A stretch of 64,000 bases of DNA, from NCBI GenBank assembly GCA_934659425.1, contig CAKUHU010000001.1, forward strand, positions 62,001-126,000, given 5' to 3'. The notes under the pieces were generated by a model. That model was given only the letters and a program-made list of their open reading frames with translations, ran no database searches and was not told the DNA's origin. Each line of letters starts with the position of its first letter. Within the stretch, counting starts at the first letter, position 1. Both the position numbers and the translations under genes were made by a program. Source of the stretch: an uncultured Oscillospiraceae bacterium (GTDB taxonomy: Bacteria; Bacillota; Clostridia; Oscillospirales; Oscillospiraceae). Below, piece after piece: positions 25,690-35,221 of the stretch.

Positions 25690-26383
25690 ATGGAATTGAG
25701 GTCCGATCTTTTGGCGGTGGACAGCGAACTGGAGATTGCCGAGCCGGTGACAGTGTATCTGCGGGGAGAGGGATTTCAAGTAACCTCCTGCGGTACAGGG
25801 GCGGAGGCGCTGGAAATCTTGGGGAGGGAGAGGTTTGATCTGGCGATGTTGGATGTGATCTTGCCCGATATATCCGGAATGGCGCTGTGCGCGGAGATCC
25901 GGCGGAGCCAGTCCTTTCCCGTTTTGATGCGCACGGAAAAGACGAGAGATCGGGATCAGATCACCGACCCCGCGGTGGGAGCGGATGACTATATGATCAA
26001 ACTTCTCAGCCCGCAGGAATTGGCGGCGAGAGTAAGGCGCAGCTGAGTCGGCATACCAGTTACAACAGCGGCGGGAAAGAGACAGAAGATGTCTTAGAGG
26101 CGCGGGGCTTACTGTCAACCGGACCGCCCACCAGTGCCGGCTCCGGGACCGGCTTTTACATCTGACGCCCATTAAGTTTGACATCTTGTGGCTTTTGTGT
26201 GTCAACCGGGGGAGGGGCGTCTCCGCAGAGGAGCTGTTTGAGGCGGTTTGGGTAGAAAAGTATTTTAAGCAGAACAACACCGTCATGGTCCGCATCCGGC
26301 GGCTGAGGAGAAAATTGGGGGAGGCCCGCCAAGCGCCCCAGTTTATCAAAGCGGTGTGGGGCGCAGGATATAAGTTAGAATAA
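25690..26383 (+). pseudogene. VanR-like response regulator, decayed
   Basis: An OmpR/PhoB-type response regulator in three frames. The receiver part keeps LAMLDVILPDISGMALCAEI with its phospho-acceptor Asp and GADDYMIK. The acidic pocket reads AVDSELEI where relatives have two acidic residues, and the switch Thr/Lys region reads MRTEKTRD. A stop at 26044 is followed in another frame by LSRHTSYNSGGKETEDVLEA. The winged-helix end in a third frame reads TPIKFDILWLLCVNRGRGVS and MVRIRRLRRKLGEA. Two frameshifts and lost active-site residues mark it as dead; no histidine kinase gene follows. Confidence 0.85.
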
Positions 26384-26412
26384 TTTTTTGTGCCTGATTC
26401 GGAAAAATTTGA

Positions 26413-26441
26413 TTGACAAGATGGGGAGAATCGGGTATACT
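26413..26441 (+). promoter_or_regulatory. Promoter of the tRNA cluster
   Basis: TTGACA (26413-26418), a 17-bp spacer and TATACT (26436-26441), 28 bp before the first tRNA: a strong near-consensus promoter. Confidence 0.85.
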
Positions 26442-26469
26442 AATTTATGCCCTGTTTGTGGGGTGAGAT

Positions 26470-26546
26470 GGCGGCATAGCTCAGTTGGCTAGAGCACACG
26501 GTTCATACCCGTGGTGTCCCCGGTTCAAATCCAGGTGCCGCTACCA
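26470..26546 (+). tRNA. tRNA-Met (anticodon CAT)
   Basis: A 77-nt cloverleaf with acceptor GGCGGCA/TGCCGCT, anticodon stem CACGG/CCGTG around TTCATAC, a T-loop GGTTCAAAT and an encoded CCA. CAT could also belong to an initiator or a lysidine-modified Ile tRNA; the terminal G-T pair does not fit the usual initiator, so elongator Met is preferred. Confidence 0.9.
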
Positions 26547-26619
26547 TTCCTTAGGGTGCCCGGTGGGGCGCCCTAAGGAGAACCTTTAAAAGGCGGCAGA
26601 GATGCGCCGGACAATCTAT

Positions 26620-26694
26620 GGCGCGTTGGTCAAGAGGTTAAGACACCGCCCTTTCACGGCGGTAACATGGGTTCGATTCCCATACGCGTCACCA
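26620..26694 (+). tRNA. tRNA-Glu (anticodon TTC)
   Basis: A 75-nt cloverleaf: acceptor GGCGCGT/ACGCGTC, anticodon stem CCGCC/GGCGG around CTTTCAC, T-loop GGTTCGATTCC and encoded CCA. Confidence 0.95.
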
Positions 26695-26836
26695 CGTTGG
26701 AAGAAATCGATTCTGTTTTGCTTTTGGCGTTGCCGAAAGTTTCACGTCCATCGTTTCTTTCCTCCTTCTCCCAACAAAAGTTAAAGCGATACTTTTGTTG
26801 GGGCCCAAAGGTCAAGGGCTTGTTTGACCGTGATAT

Positions 26837-26913
26837 GGAGGCTTAGCTCAGCTGGTTAGAGCGCCTGCTTCACACGCAGGAGGTCACTGGTTCGAGTCCA
26901 GTAGTCTCCACCA
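26837..26913 (+). tRNA. tRNA-Val (anticodon CAC)
   Basis: A 77-nt cloverleaf: acceptor GGAGGCT/AGTCTCC, anticodon stem CCTGC/GCAGG around TTCACAC, T-loop GGTTCGAGTCC and encoded CCA. A strong terminator follows at once. The mobile-element debris starts just beyond it. Confidence 0.95.
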
Positions 26914-26956
26914 AATCGCTGCGAACGATATATCGTTCGCAGCGATTTTTTTTATT
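26914..26956 (+). terminator. Terminator of the tRNA cluster
   Basis: A long perfect palindrome (AATCGCTGCGAACGATA and its complement) is followed by eight T residues. Confidence 0.92.
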
Positions 26957-27151
26957 AAAAGTCATTTCTTGCGTATTCTGGCCCAGTTTCGCTCCAAACC
27001 GGATCCACTTCCTTGGGCCTTGATTTGGCTTTTGGTGCCCGCTATGGACGGGAAGGTATTTTTTACATATGGGTGCCGAAAAAACGACTTGCCGAGGATA
27101 GCACCGCATAAGACAGGTTTCACATTTTAAGAGAGAACAGCGTGGCGAAAG

Positions 27152-28184
<1,033 letters not shown>

Positions 28185-28657
28185 GAGAGGAACGGGGACG
28201 CTGCGCGTCCTTGACAGTCCTGTTCGGCTGTGCAAGCCGGTAATCAAAGCGGCGATGCCGCATTTGCCAACAGACATTGGCAAACTGAAATTGTGTATTT
28301 CATCCCTCCTTCCTGCCGGTTCGGAGAGTGACGGAGGATCACAAAAAGAGCCGCATGACGATATGAAAAATCTTCCCATACCAACAAAACAGACGTCCGC
28401 ACAGGGCTTCTGTTCATGCGGCATTAGGAAGACATCACTTCGTCAGCGGCTCCACAGCACAACTACGTTATTTACTTGCTGACAGTATATCGGGAACATA
28501 CATTCGAGTCAATAGCTTTGGTGAAAAGTCTGGATTTGCAGCGGACTTTTTGAGAGAGCTTTGATGCACTTTCCTTTGACAGCGTGAATGTTCCTTGAAG
28601 TAAACATCGTAACATGGTAAATTATATATGAGTTACCAAATTGGGATTTGCGGAATA
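28185..28657. other. Stretch without a supported gene
   Basis: Between the TnpW-like fragment and the GNAT gene I see no gene. Base composition drifts from GC-rich to AT-rich near 28.5 kb, consistent with a join between pieces of different origin. Confidence 0.4.
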
Positions 28658-28673
28658 GAAAGGATAAATCAGC

Positions 28674-29213
28674 TTGAACATAGAATTTAACAAGCTAAAA
28701 GCAACCGGTGAAGACATCGGCAGCTTCGAGCAAATAAATGATGAAGCATTTCCTCTCTCAGAACGAATGAGTTTTGACGAAATTTTTGAATTTGCATCGG
28801 ATACAAATACAGATGTGCTTGGAATATACGATGGCAAAAAGCCAATAGGGTTTGTTGTCCTTTTGAAAAACAAAGAATGTGGATATATTTACTTTTTGGC
28901 AATAGATAGCCATGTACGATCAAAAGATTATGGAAGTATGGCGATACAGAAGTTGCTGGAGGTCTATTCTGATCTGCAGCTTGTTTTGGATTTTGAAGTG
29001 CTCGACGAAAACGCAGAGAATAATGCGCAAAGGATTCGCAGAAAGAATTTCTATCTGAGAAATGGATTTCATGAAACAGGAAACTATACCATGCTTTGTG
29101 AGGGCCGTTTTGAGGTCGTATGCAGCGGCGGAGAACTTCGCAAAGCGGCTTTGAAAGACTTGCTCTGCATTATCCATGCCCACCGCCCCGAATTCCCGGA
29201 TGTGCTGATATGA
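28674..29213 (+). CDS. GNAT family N-acetyltransferase
   Basis: A 179-residue protein with a TTG start (AAAGGA 9 nt upstream). The GNAT core is visible: IGFVVLLKNKECGYIYFLAI, then SKDYGSMAIQKLLEVY as the acetyl-CoA binding loop (a variant of the RxxGxG/A motif) and ARG-type RKNFYLRNGFHETG near the end of the fold. The last 30 residues after FEVVCSGGEL look like a non-homologous tail, so the 3' end may be fused to element sequence. It is markedly AT-richer than the core genes, suggesting recent transfer. Confidence 0.8.
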   Translation: MNIEFNKLKATGEDIGSFEQINDEAFPLSERMSFDEIFEFASDTNTDVLGIYDGKKPIGFVVLLKNKECGYIYFLAIDSHVRSKDYGSMAIQKLLEVYSDLQLVLDFEVLDENAENNAQRIRRKNFYLRNGFHETGNYTMLCEGRFEVVCSGGELRKAALKDLLCIIHAHRPEFPDVLI

Positions 29214-29276
29214 ATGCAGACGGATAACTTCCAGTTTATCTGGCAGTGATCTTCCAAAAACAAATGCGATTTTGGG

Positions 29277-29380
29277 GAATAGCAAGCAAATCCGGTGAGT
29301 ACCCACACCGGAAAAACAGGGCGTTCCGGCTGACTGCCGAAACGCCCTGTTTTCATTTTGGGGATAGTCCCAAGCCCTTA
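29277..29380. other. oriT-like element 2
   Basis: It begins GAATAGCAAGCA and has the inverted repeat CCGGTG/CACACCGG. A perfect hairpin (AAAACAGGGCGTT and AACGCCCTGTTTT) follows, then TTTTGGGG and TCCCAAGCCCTTA. The order and key words match 5487-5600. No mobilization gene is next to it, so it is probably an orphan left by a lost element. Confidence 0.5.
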
Positions 29381-29441
29381 TGCATTTTACTCCAAGATCG
29401 AATGTGTTTTCATCCTTTATCAGCTGTCTCACCGTACCACA

Positions 29442-30320
29442 TTATCCCGTATTCGTCCGAAATGGCAGGTAATCGATGAATTTTTTTACGGCTGGCGTGA
29501 TATGCTTTTGGTTTTTGATTGCCAGACCGATTGAGCGATAGTATGGTTTTCGCAGAGAACGTATTTCGATTTGATAAGGGATACGCTGCAAGATCATATC
29601 AGGCAGAATACTAACTCCCATGCCCTTTTCCACCATCGCCATGATAGCAAAGTCTTCCCATGTGGTAAAGTGGATATCCGGCTGCACATGGGCACGTTCC
29701 AGCAGGTCGGAGACTTCCGTTTTCCTGCCGTGTTCCAGCAGCAGAAACGGCAAACCATTCAAATCTTCAATGTCGACCGTTTCCTTTTCCGCAAGGCAGT
29801 GCCCTGCCGGAAGCACAACCTTATATTCGTCCTGTTTCAGTAGGATCGTGTCAAATTGAGGGAACGTCGGAAGACGCAGAAAGCCGCAGTCCACACGCCC
29901 CTCCCTGATCCATTGTGCTACCTCATCATAGTCGCCAAGCGGCATTTCGTATTCGATGCCGGGATAGTCCTTTTGCAGTGCGGCTAAGATGTTCGGAAGC
30001 CAGTTGATCGCAACGCTGGCAAAGGTGCCGATGCGGACAACACCGGTTTCTATTCCATTCATTCGGCAGATCTGTCCCTCTAACTCCTGATGGTCATTCA
30101 AAACCTTGCGCAAGAGCGGCAAGACTTGCTCTCCGGCAGAGGTCAGGCGGACACCGCTTTTACTGCGTTCCAGCAGTGTCATGCCCCATTCCGTTTCCAG
30201 ATCGGCAATCATTTTGCTGATGGAGGATTGGGCGTAATCCAGTTCCTGCGCCGCGCGGGTGAAACTGCCCCGTTCCACTGTTTTGACAAAGGCAAGATAC
30301 TTCAGTAAAGAACTTTCCAT
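29442..30320 (-). CDS. LysR family transcriptional regulator
   Basis: A 292-residue LysR-type regulator: winged helix at residues 1-62 (YLAFVKTVERGSFTRAAQEL, QSSISKMIADLETEWGMTL) and the effector-binding domain after residue 90 (TGVVRIGTFASVAINWLPNI). It is divergent from the MATE gene with a 105-bp intergenic region, the classical layout for a LysR protein controlling its neighbour. Its inducer is unknown. Confidence 0.92.
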   Translation of the reverse strand: MESSLLKYLAFVKTVERGSFTRAAQELDYAQSSISKMIADLETEWGMTLLERSKSGVRLTSAGEQVLPLLRKVLNDHQELEGQICRMNGIETGVVRIGTFASVAINWLPNILAALQKDYPGIEYEMPLGDYDEVAQWIREGRVDCGFLRLPTFPQFDTILLKQDEYKVVLPAGHCLAEKETVDIEDLNGLPFLLLEHGRKTEVSDLLERAHVQPDIHFTTWEDFAIMAMVEKGMGVSILPDMILQRIPYQIEIRSLRKPYYRSIGLAIKNQKHITPAVKKFIDYLPFRTNTG

Positions 30321-30425
30321 ACCACATTCATTCCAATTTTCGATTTTGATTATCTATCATATTCGCTTTTTATATTTTAGTGCTTCATGTATGATAGTGC
30401 AAGACAGATTTGGGAGTGAATGAAT

Positions 30426-31787
30426 ATGAATTTGAAAACCACAGAGATGGACATGCTGCGTGGTCCGCTGGTGGGAAAACTGCTGATTTTTACGCTGCCG
30501 ATTGCGCTCAGCAGCATGGTTCAGCAGCTATTCAATGCAGCCGATACCGTCGTTGTCGGCTATTTTGGCGATGAGAATGCATTGGCGGCGGTTGGAACAA
30601 ACACCGAGATCATTGCGCTGATCGTTACGCTCTCCTCCGGTTTATCCATCGGCGCAAATATTCTGATCGCAAATTATATTGGGCAAAACAAAAAAGCGGA
30701 AATGCCTGCCGCAGTACAAACGTCAATGCTTCTGGCGGGGATCATTGGTATCCTCGTTCTGCTTTTGGGGCAAGCCGCAGCAGCGCCGCTGCTGCGGCTG
30801 ATTCAGACACCGTCTGGCATTTTTGATGAGACAAAGCTGTATCTGCGGGTCTATATGCTGGGCTACCCGTTTTTACTGTTATATGACTTTGGCGCCTCTG
30901 CGTTGAGAGCGCACGGCGACAGCCGCTATCCATTTTGGGCGCTGATGATTTCGGGAATTGCAAATGTCGGACTCAATCTGCTCTTTGTAATCGTGTTTCG
31001 TATGGGAGTTGCCGGGGTTGCGATTGCCACCGATATTTCTACCATGCTTTCAGCGCTTGTGGTGCTGCGCCGTCTGATAAACGATAAAATGTTTCAACTT
31101 ACATTCCGCAGGCCAAAATTTTCTCTGCGCATTGCGTGGAATATTCTGAAAACTGGCATCCCAGCCGCTGTGCAGGGCGCCGTGTTCTGCTTTGCCAACA
31201 TTTTTGTGCAGGCGTCTATCAACGGCTTTGGTGAAACGGCGATTGCTGGCAGCACTATTTCCCTGTACTTTGAATACTTCACTTACTATATCATTACGGC
31301 ATTTGGGCAGACAGCGACCACCTTTACCAGCCAGAATTACGCCGCCGGGCAAAATGACCGATGCAGGCGCATCCTATGGCTGTGTCTGGGGTTATCAACT
31401 GTGTGCAGTTCTGTTCTGATTTTTGTGATTGTTCTGTTCCGCAGCTTTTTCTCATCGCTTTTTACGCCAGCGGCCGCTGTGATCGAAAGCGCCGGAGTGC
31501 GTATTTTGTGCATTCTTCTGTTTGAGCCGATCTGCAACTTTTACGAAATACCGGCGAGCGTTCTGCGCGGCAGCGGGCACGCGCTGTATCCGGCTGTTAG
31601 TACCATGATCGGAACCTGCGCATTCCGCATTATCTGGGTCTGCACAGTGTTTCGGACAGTCTCCACGCTGCCGATGCTCTATCACGCATTTCCGCTTTCG
31701 TGGGTAGCGACGATCGTGTTGGTAAACCTCGGATTCCTGTTTTTGCGCCCTTTGAAAGGCTCAGATTTAAAAATATCAGGTCATTAA
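30426..31787 (+). CDS. MATE family efflux transporter
   Basis: A 453-residue twelve-helix multidrug and toxin extrusion protein. LIFTLPIALSSMVQQLFNAA, DTVVVGYFGDENALAAVGTN and GLSIGANILIANYIGQNKK are typical of the first half, and the second half repeats the plan. The ATG at 30426 is preferred because GGGAG is 9 nt upstream; the ATG at 30420 would be only 3 nt away. It probably exports cationic compounds using a Na+ or H+ gradient. Regulated, by layout, by the divergent LysR protein. Confidence 0.92.
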   Translation: MNLKTTEMDMLRGPLVGKLLIFTLPIALSSMVQQLFNAADTVVVGYFGDENALAAVGTNTEIIALIVTLSSGLSIGANILIANYIGQNKKAEMPAAVQTSMLLAGIIGILVLLLGQAAAAPLLRLIQTPSGIFDETKLYLRVYMLGYPFLLLYDFGASALRAHGDSRYPFWALMISGIANVGLNLLFVIVFRMGVAGVAIATDISTMLSALVVLRRLINDKMFQLTFRRPKFSLRIAWNILKTGIPAAVQGAVFCFANIFVQASINGFGETAIAGSTISLYFEYFTYYIITAFGQTATTFTSQNYAAGQNDRCRRILWLCLGLSTVCSSVLIFVIVLFRSFFSSLFTPAAAVIESAGVRILCILLFEPICNFYEIPASVLRGSGHALYPAVSTMIGTCAFRIIWVCTVFRTVSTLPMLYHAFPLSWVATIVLVNLGFLFLRPLKGSDLKISGH

Positions 31788-32268
31788 CCATACAGAAAAA
31801 AGCTGAAATAGGTGCCGATTGGTTACGTGCCCCCGCTTACACAACAGTACCAAATCATACGACCACATTTTTTGTTCCGTTCACGGGCGAAATAATCCCT
31901 GATTTTCGCCCCCAAATCGTATACAAATCCATTCCATCCATTTTTAAGCCAACCTTCAAAGCAAAAGGGTATGTACCATTACGGTACATACCCTTTTGTC
32001 AGCAAACCCTGTCCGGCAACTGCCATAGTATTTGTTTCTCAAAACCTGTTTTATGGACAGCTGCCCGAAGCAAGTCGTTTTTTGTTGGGTGCTGGTCTGT
32101 GTGAATTGATTCTGTTCCCATTTGATCGTATCCACAGCTGGGGAAAAATCTGCGGGTGGGCTCTCATTGCGGCCATATAAAAGGGAAAACGGACTTTTCG
32201 ATGAATAAGCGGTGTGATATACTGTTTTTATCCTTTGAAAGATTTTCCGGACGCATAAAATATTTTAA
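31788..32268. other. Intergenic stretch after the MATE gene
   Basis: No gene is supported. It contains the strong hairpin listed separately at 31963-31997; around it the sequence is AT-rich and shows nothing I recognise. Confidence 0.5.
31963..31997 (+). terminator. Bidirectional terminator
   Basis: A perfect 15-bp stem (AAAAGGGTATGTACC and complement) with a 5-nt loop ATTAC and terminal T residues on both strands. Confidence 0.85.
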
Positions 32269-32594
32269 GAGGGAACGGCAGCAGACAATGAACGGCTGAA
32301 ACGGATCGTGGAGATCCTTGCCCTTCGCCGGGGCGAGGGACATGAGATCACCTCCGGCCAGATCGGGAAGATGCTCGACATCGAGGAGAATGACACCCAC
32401 GCCCGGCACAGACTTTGATCAAACAGGATGCGGAAGCGTTTGCCCTGCCCCTCTCCTCCAACTTCAGAGGCTGTTTTATCATGACCTCTGAGGAGGAGCT
32501 GAAGGCATATATGGGGAATCTGGATCGGAGGATCAAGGGAATTGAGGAGCGCAAAGAGAGAATGGGAGAGAATTACAGAAAGGCGAACCCATGA
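32269..32594 (+). pseudogene. Small helix-turn-helix-like protein, frameshifted
   Basis: One frame reads DNERLKRIVEILALRRGEGH and ITSGQIGKMLDIEENDT, a likely DNA-binding helical part, to a stop at about 32420. The sense continues in another frame as LIKQDAEAFALPLSSNFRGC, then TSEEELKAYMGNLDRRIKGI, ending in TGA that overlaps the endonuclease start as ATGA. The plan (N-terminal winged helix, then a coiled segment) is like small phage or element regulators. No start codon with a ribosome binding site is visible, so it is probably inactive. Confidence 0.5.
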
Positions 32595-33181
32595 ATTATA
32601 CACTGAAGAATGAAAGTATAGAATGGTACAATGAGAGCGAAAGCTGCACTTTTCTCAAGTACACTTCCCAGCTCATCAACTGGGCAAACCAGAACGCCCA
32701 AGGGACCCGGCCGGCAGTGGTCGGGCAGATGTCTGAGCTCTTTCCGGAGTTTATGGCCTCAGATTCCGAGATGACCATAGACGGTTGGAGAGCGTGGTAT
32801 GTGCAAAGTCACCCCGAGGCGTTTGAGAAGGCGACAGGCAAGATCTATGCCCAGGTGGAAAACCTGAGAGAGGCCATTCGCCTCATTGACCGAGATATGG
32901 TCCGGCGCTGGGTGGAGGATCTGGTCATTTGCAAGACCTTTAACGGCCTTTATGTACAGAAGGCCATTTTGGCCTCGCTGGCGGAAATGCGGGGAGAGAC
33001 CTATCGGCTGGCCGTGCCGGAGGAAGAGTCAAAGGGGATCGACGGCTTTGTAGGGGAGATACCCTACTCCATCAAGCCGGACAGCTATCGAACCATGGGC
33101 CGGCTGTCGGAGGGAATCGAGGTGAAGATGATCTACTATACCAAGACGAAGAACGGACTGAAGATCGAGGTGGAGGATTGA
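32591..33181 (+). CDS. MjaI-like restriction endonuclease
   Basis: A 196-residue protein that closely follows the MjaI restriction endonuclease family: FLKYTSQLINWANQNAQGTR, PAVVGQMSEL and RRWVEDLVICKTFNGLYVQ. The catalytic core EEESKGIDGFVGEIPYSIKP has Asp151 and the Ser-Ile-Lys162 arm of a PD-(D/E)XK-type site. MjaI cuts CTAG; the specificity here is unknown. The ATG overlaps the preceding stop as ATGA. No methyltransferase gene is visible within the window. All family residues that I can recall are present, so it may be active. Confidence 0.82.
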   Translation: MNYTLKNESIEWYNESESCTFLKYTSQLINWANQNAQGTRPAVVGQMSELFPEFMASDSEMTIDGWRAWYVQSHPEAFEKATGKIYAQVENLREAIRLIDRDMVRRWVEDLVICKTFNGLYVQKAILASLAEMRGETYRLAVPEEESKGIDGFVGEIPYSIKPDSYRTMGRLSEGIEVKMIYYTKTKNGLKIEVED

Positions 33182-33182
33182 T

Positions 33183-33782
33183 ATGGCGACAGAGGAAATA
33201 TTGAACAGATACTATAATAAGGGCAAGTTCAACCATCCAAACCGGATCGGGTATATGATGGGGATGATTCGGAACCTGGAGCCTCTTACAGAAGAGGAGT
33301 GGAGGATGTGGTATCTTCACAACGTCCACGATGAGGCGTTTCTCGACGGCTTGGCCGAGGAGATGAGCCGGTCCATCCCTGAAGAATACGGGGTATCCAA
33401 AGCGGAGTGCAGGAGCTATATCTATGATGTCATGTTTCGCAGGACATTTTCGGGGTACGATAAAGAAAAACGGGCTCTGGCGCTTTTGCGGAAGATGATC
33501 TCTCCGAACGTGCGGGAGGCGCCCGAAGAGTGGGACACCAAGTATTTTATTGATTTTTATGTCTACGGTGCGAAAGGGAAGCTGATCGGCATTCAACTCA
33601 AACCGGAGACCTTCTATCTGGGAGACTATGAAAAAAAGGTGGATATTAAGGGAAAAATGGACGCCTTTTGCCAGGAATATGGTGCGCAGGCATATGTGCT
33701 GACCTATCAATCCGGTCTTGGTCCCGGTCAGTTTTTGCTCACTGACCCAGAGGTGCTTGAGACCATCAAGGGAGAATTATAA
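33183..33782 (+). CDS. Diverged MjaI-like endonuclease paralogue
   Basis: A 199-residue protein, GGAGG 6 nt before its ATG, starting 1 nt after the stop of the MjaI-like gene. It repeats that protein's plan: EEWRMWYLHNVHDEAF matches WRAWYVQSHPEAF, and YDVMFRRTFSGYDKEKRALA matches EDLVICKTFNGLYVQKAILA. YFIDFYVYGAKGKLIGIQLK matches the catalytic GIDGFVGEIPYSIK, with Asp124 and Gln138-Leu-Lys140 as candidate active-site residues. By eye it is a distant paralogue. It could be a second subunit of a heterodimer, a separate nuclease, or a specificity partner. Confidence 0.6.
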   Translation: MATEEILNRYYNKGKFNHPNRIGYMMGMIRNLEPLTEEEWRMWYLHNVHDEAFLDGLAEEMSRSIPEEYGVSKAECRSYIYDVMFRRTFSGYDKEKRALALLRKMISPNVREAPEEWDTKYFIDFYVYGAKGKLIGIQLKPETFYLGDYEKKVDIKGKMDAFCQEYGAQAYVLTYQSGLGPGQFLLTDPEVLETIKGEL

Positions 33783-34130
33783 TCCGGCACTCCCACAGGA
33801 TTGACCTTGACTGCGGCGCACTTCTGGGCCATGGCCTTTTTTTTCGGCCTGTGCGTATTGCTCGAGGGCGATTATGCTGCGGTCCTCCACATCCCAGTCG
33901 AATTGGATCTGGCTGGCGTAGGTCAGCAGCATCTCGTTGGGCTTGCCGCCCATGCCTCAGAAGGTGGTATAGAACAGCTTTTCCCGGGTCGCTTCGTTTC
34001 TCGGCGGGTCCATTCCAAGGATCAGATGACCGAAGTCCTTTGCGATCCACACGCCTGCGTGATGGGCGTTTCCATGGGCCAAGCTGTGGTGGATATGAGC
34101 AATGCCTCCATTTTTGGGGCACCGGCCCAA
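33783..34130 (-). pseudogene. Unrecognised decayed reading frame
   Basis: One minus-strand frame has host-like codon choice: GGIAHIHHSLAHGNAHHAGV, WIAKDFGHLILGMDPPRNEA, a TGA, then GMGGKPNEMLLTYASQIQF and DWDVEDRSIIALEQYAQ. It reads like a His-rich protein with a nonsense codon, but I do not recognise the family. A longer uninterrupted frame on the same strand is Arg/Pro-rich and looks like a shadow. Confidence 0.3.
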
Positions 34131-34306
34131 TAAATCGGAATTTAATGTCCCACTCGTTTTGAACTGCTGTTAGGGCATATCAGCAGTTTACAGGAAACGG
34201 CAAATCCATTGATGCTGCAGGCTTTGTGCGAGGTTCACCCGCACATTCCTCGGAAGCCGACTATATGCTCCGAAGTCGTATTATGGTGGCTGATAAGGGA
34301 AAACAC

Positions 34307-34745
34307 AGGAAAACATTTGAGGGAAAGCTAATATCCGAGGGCATCAAGGTGGGCATCGTGGCCGCCCGGTTCAACGAATTCGTTGTCTCTAAGCCGTTGA
34401 GCGGCTGCGAAGGCTCTCCTTATCCGCCACGGGGCCAAGGGCGATGACATCAGCGTGGTCTGGGCCCTTGGGGCCTTTGAGATCCCGCTCATTGTCTCTA
34501 AGATGGCGGAGAACGGGAAGTGTGGGAGCGGTCATATAGGGCAGCACCAGCCACTATAACTATGTGTGCAGTGAGGTGTCCAAAAGGGGGGCCAGGCGGC
34601 GCTGAACAGCGGTGTCCCCGTCATGTTCTGCACCCTGACCACAGACATCATCGAGCAGGCCATCGAGCGGGCGGGCAACAAGGGAGTTGAGTGCGCCCAA
34701 GGCACCATCGAGATGGTGAACCTCATCCGTGGGCTGGAGGCCTAA
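34307..34745 (+). pseudogene. ribH: 6,7-dimethyl-8-ribityllumazine synthase relic
   Basis: Riboflavin-pathway lumazine synthase in pieces. [20 protein letters not shown] and [12 protein letters not shown] are in one frame, then [20 protein letters not shown] and [10 protein letters not shown] in another. A damaged centre ([10 protein letters not shown]) follows, and the intact-looking end [40 protein letters not shown] is in a further frame. The expected start Met codon reads AGG. Several frameshifts and small deletions make it inactive. No other rib genes adjoin. Confidence 0.85.
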
Positions 34746-34787
34746 GGTGCGGCGGTCAGGATGCTTTGACGGCGGAACAAAAGAAGA

Positions 34788-34814
34788 TTGACAGCCTGTT
34801 TTAGAGGGTATAAA
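34788..34814 (+). promoter_or_regulatory. Likely promoter of the riboswitch transcript
   Basis: TTGACA at 34788-34793 is followed by TATAAA at 34809-34814 (15-bp spacer) or TAAACT two bases on (17-bp spacer). It lies about 90 bp before the riboswitch core. Confidence 0.5.
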
Positions 34815-34904
34815 CTACAAAAAGAGTAGGAAACGTCCTCTCTTACAATCCAATCATTGCTCCGGCTTTTGTGGCAAATGCGCGACCCCGCGGGAAGACG
34901 GGAC

Positions 34905-35128
34905 ACGCATTCTTGTTCTGCTGAACAAGGGAACCAGGTCAGAACCCTGGACACAGTGGGAGAGAGGCGTCAGAGGACGGCGGCCCCTCCCACTGTGCTG
35001 TAATCATGGAGCGTGCCCTTTTTCCGCGAAAGCGGGTCACTGGCTGCGGAGAAGAGCGGCTGGGAAGGCGAAGGGCAGGCGTTGGCGCGAAGAGAGCGCC
35101 TGAACATGTGAGTCAGAAGACCTACAAG
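34905..35128 (+). promoter_or_regulatory. Cobalamin (B12) riboswitch
   Basis: The conserved cobalamin aptamer words appear in order: AAGGGAACCAGG with CCTGGACACAG (core stem), CCCACTGTGCTGTAA, GTCACTGG, then CTGGGAAGGCGAAGGGC, and finally GTGAGTCAGAAGACCTACA. The last two correspond to the CCACTGG...GGGAAGGC and GAGCCAGGAGACCTGCC elements of the B12 box. A terminator hairpin follows directly, so binding of cobalamin would be expected to stop transcription of the surface protein and ECF genes. Confidence 0.88.
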
Positions 35129-35132
35129 GGAG

Positions 35133-35163
35133 AGTACTCCGTCTCAAGACGGGGTACTTTTTC
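35133..35163 (+). terminator. Riboswitch-linked terminator
   Basis: AGTACTCCGTCT pairs with AGACGGGGTACT (one G-T pair) and is followed by a T run. It begins 4 nt after the aptamer and is the likely expression platform. Confidence 0.8.
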
Positions 35164-35221
35164 AAGCCATTTGAAAAGCAGTAGTATTTTGAGATACTGC
35201 CGCTTTTTCGTCATAGACAAA

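Noticed and set aside
26870-27109. Minus-strand ORF of 79 residues ending in VETTGLEPVTSCV
   Set aside because: The end is the translated complement of tRNA-Val, a common false protein, and the rest covers a terminator.
33766-34122. Minus-strand ORF of 118 residues rich in Arg and Pro
   Set aside because: Looks like an out-of-frame reading; another frame of the same strand has better codon choice and is listed as a possible relic.
34226-34306. FMN riboswitch ahead of the ribH relic
   Set aside because: The conserved FMN aptamer words are not present in the sequence upstream of the relic.
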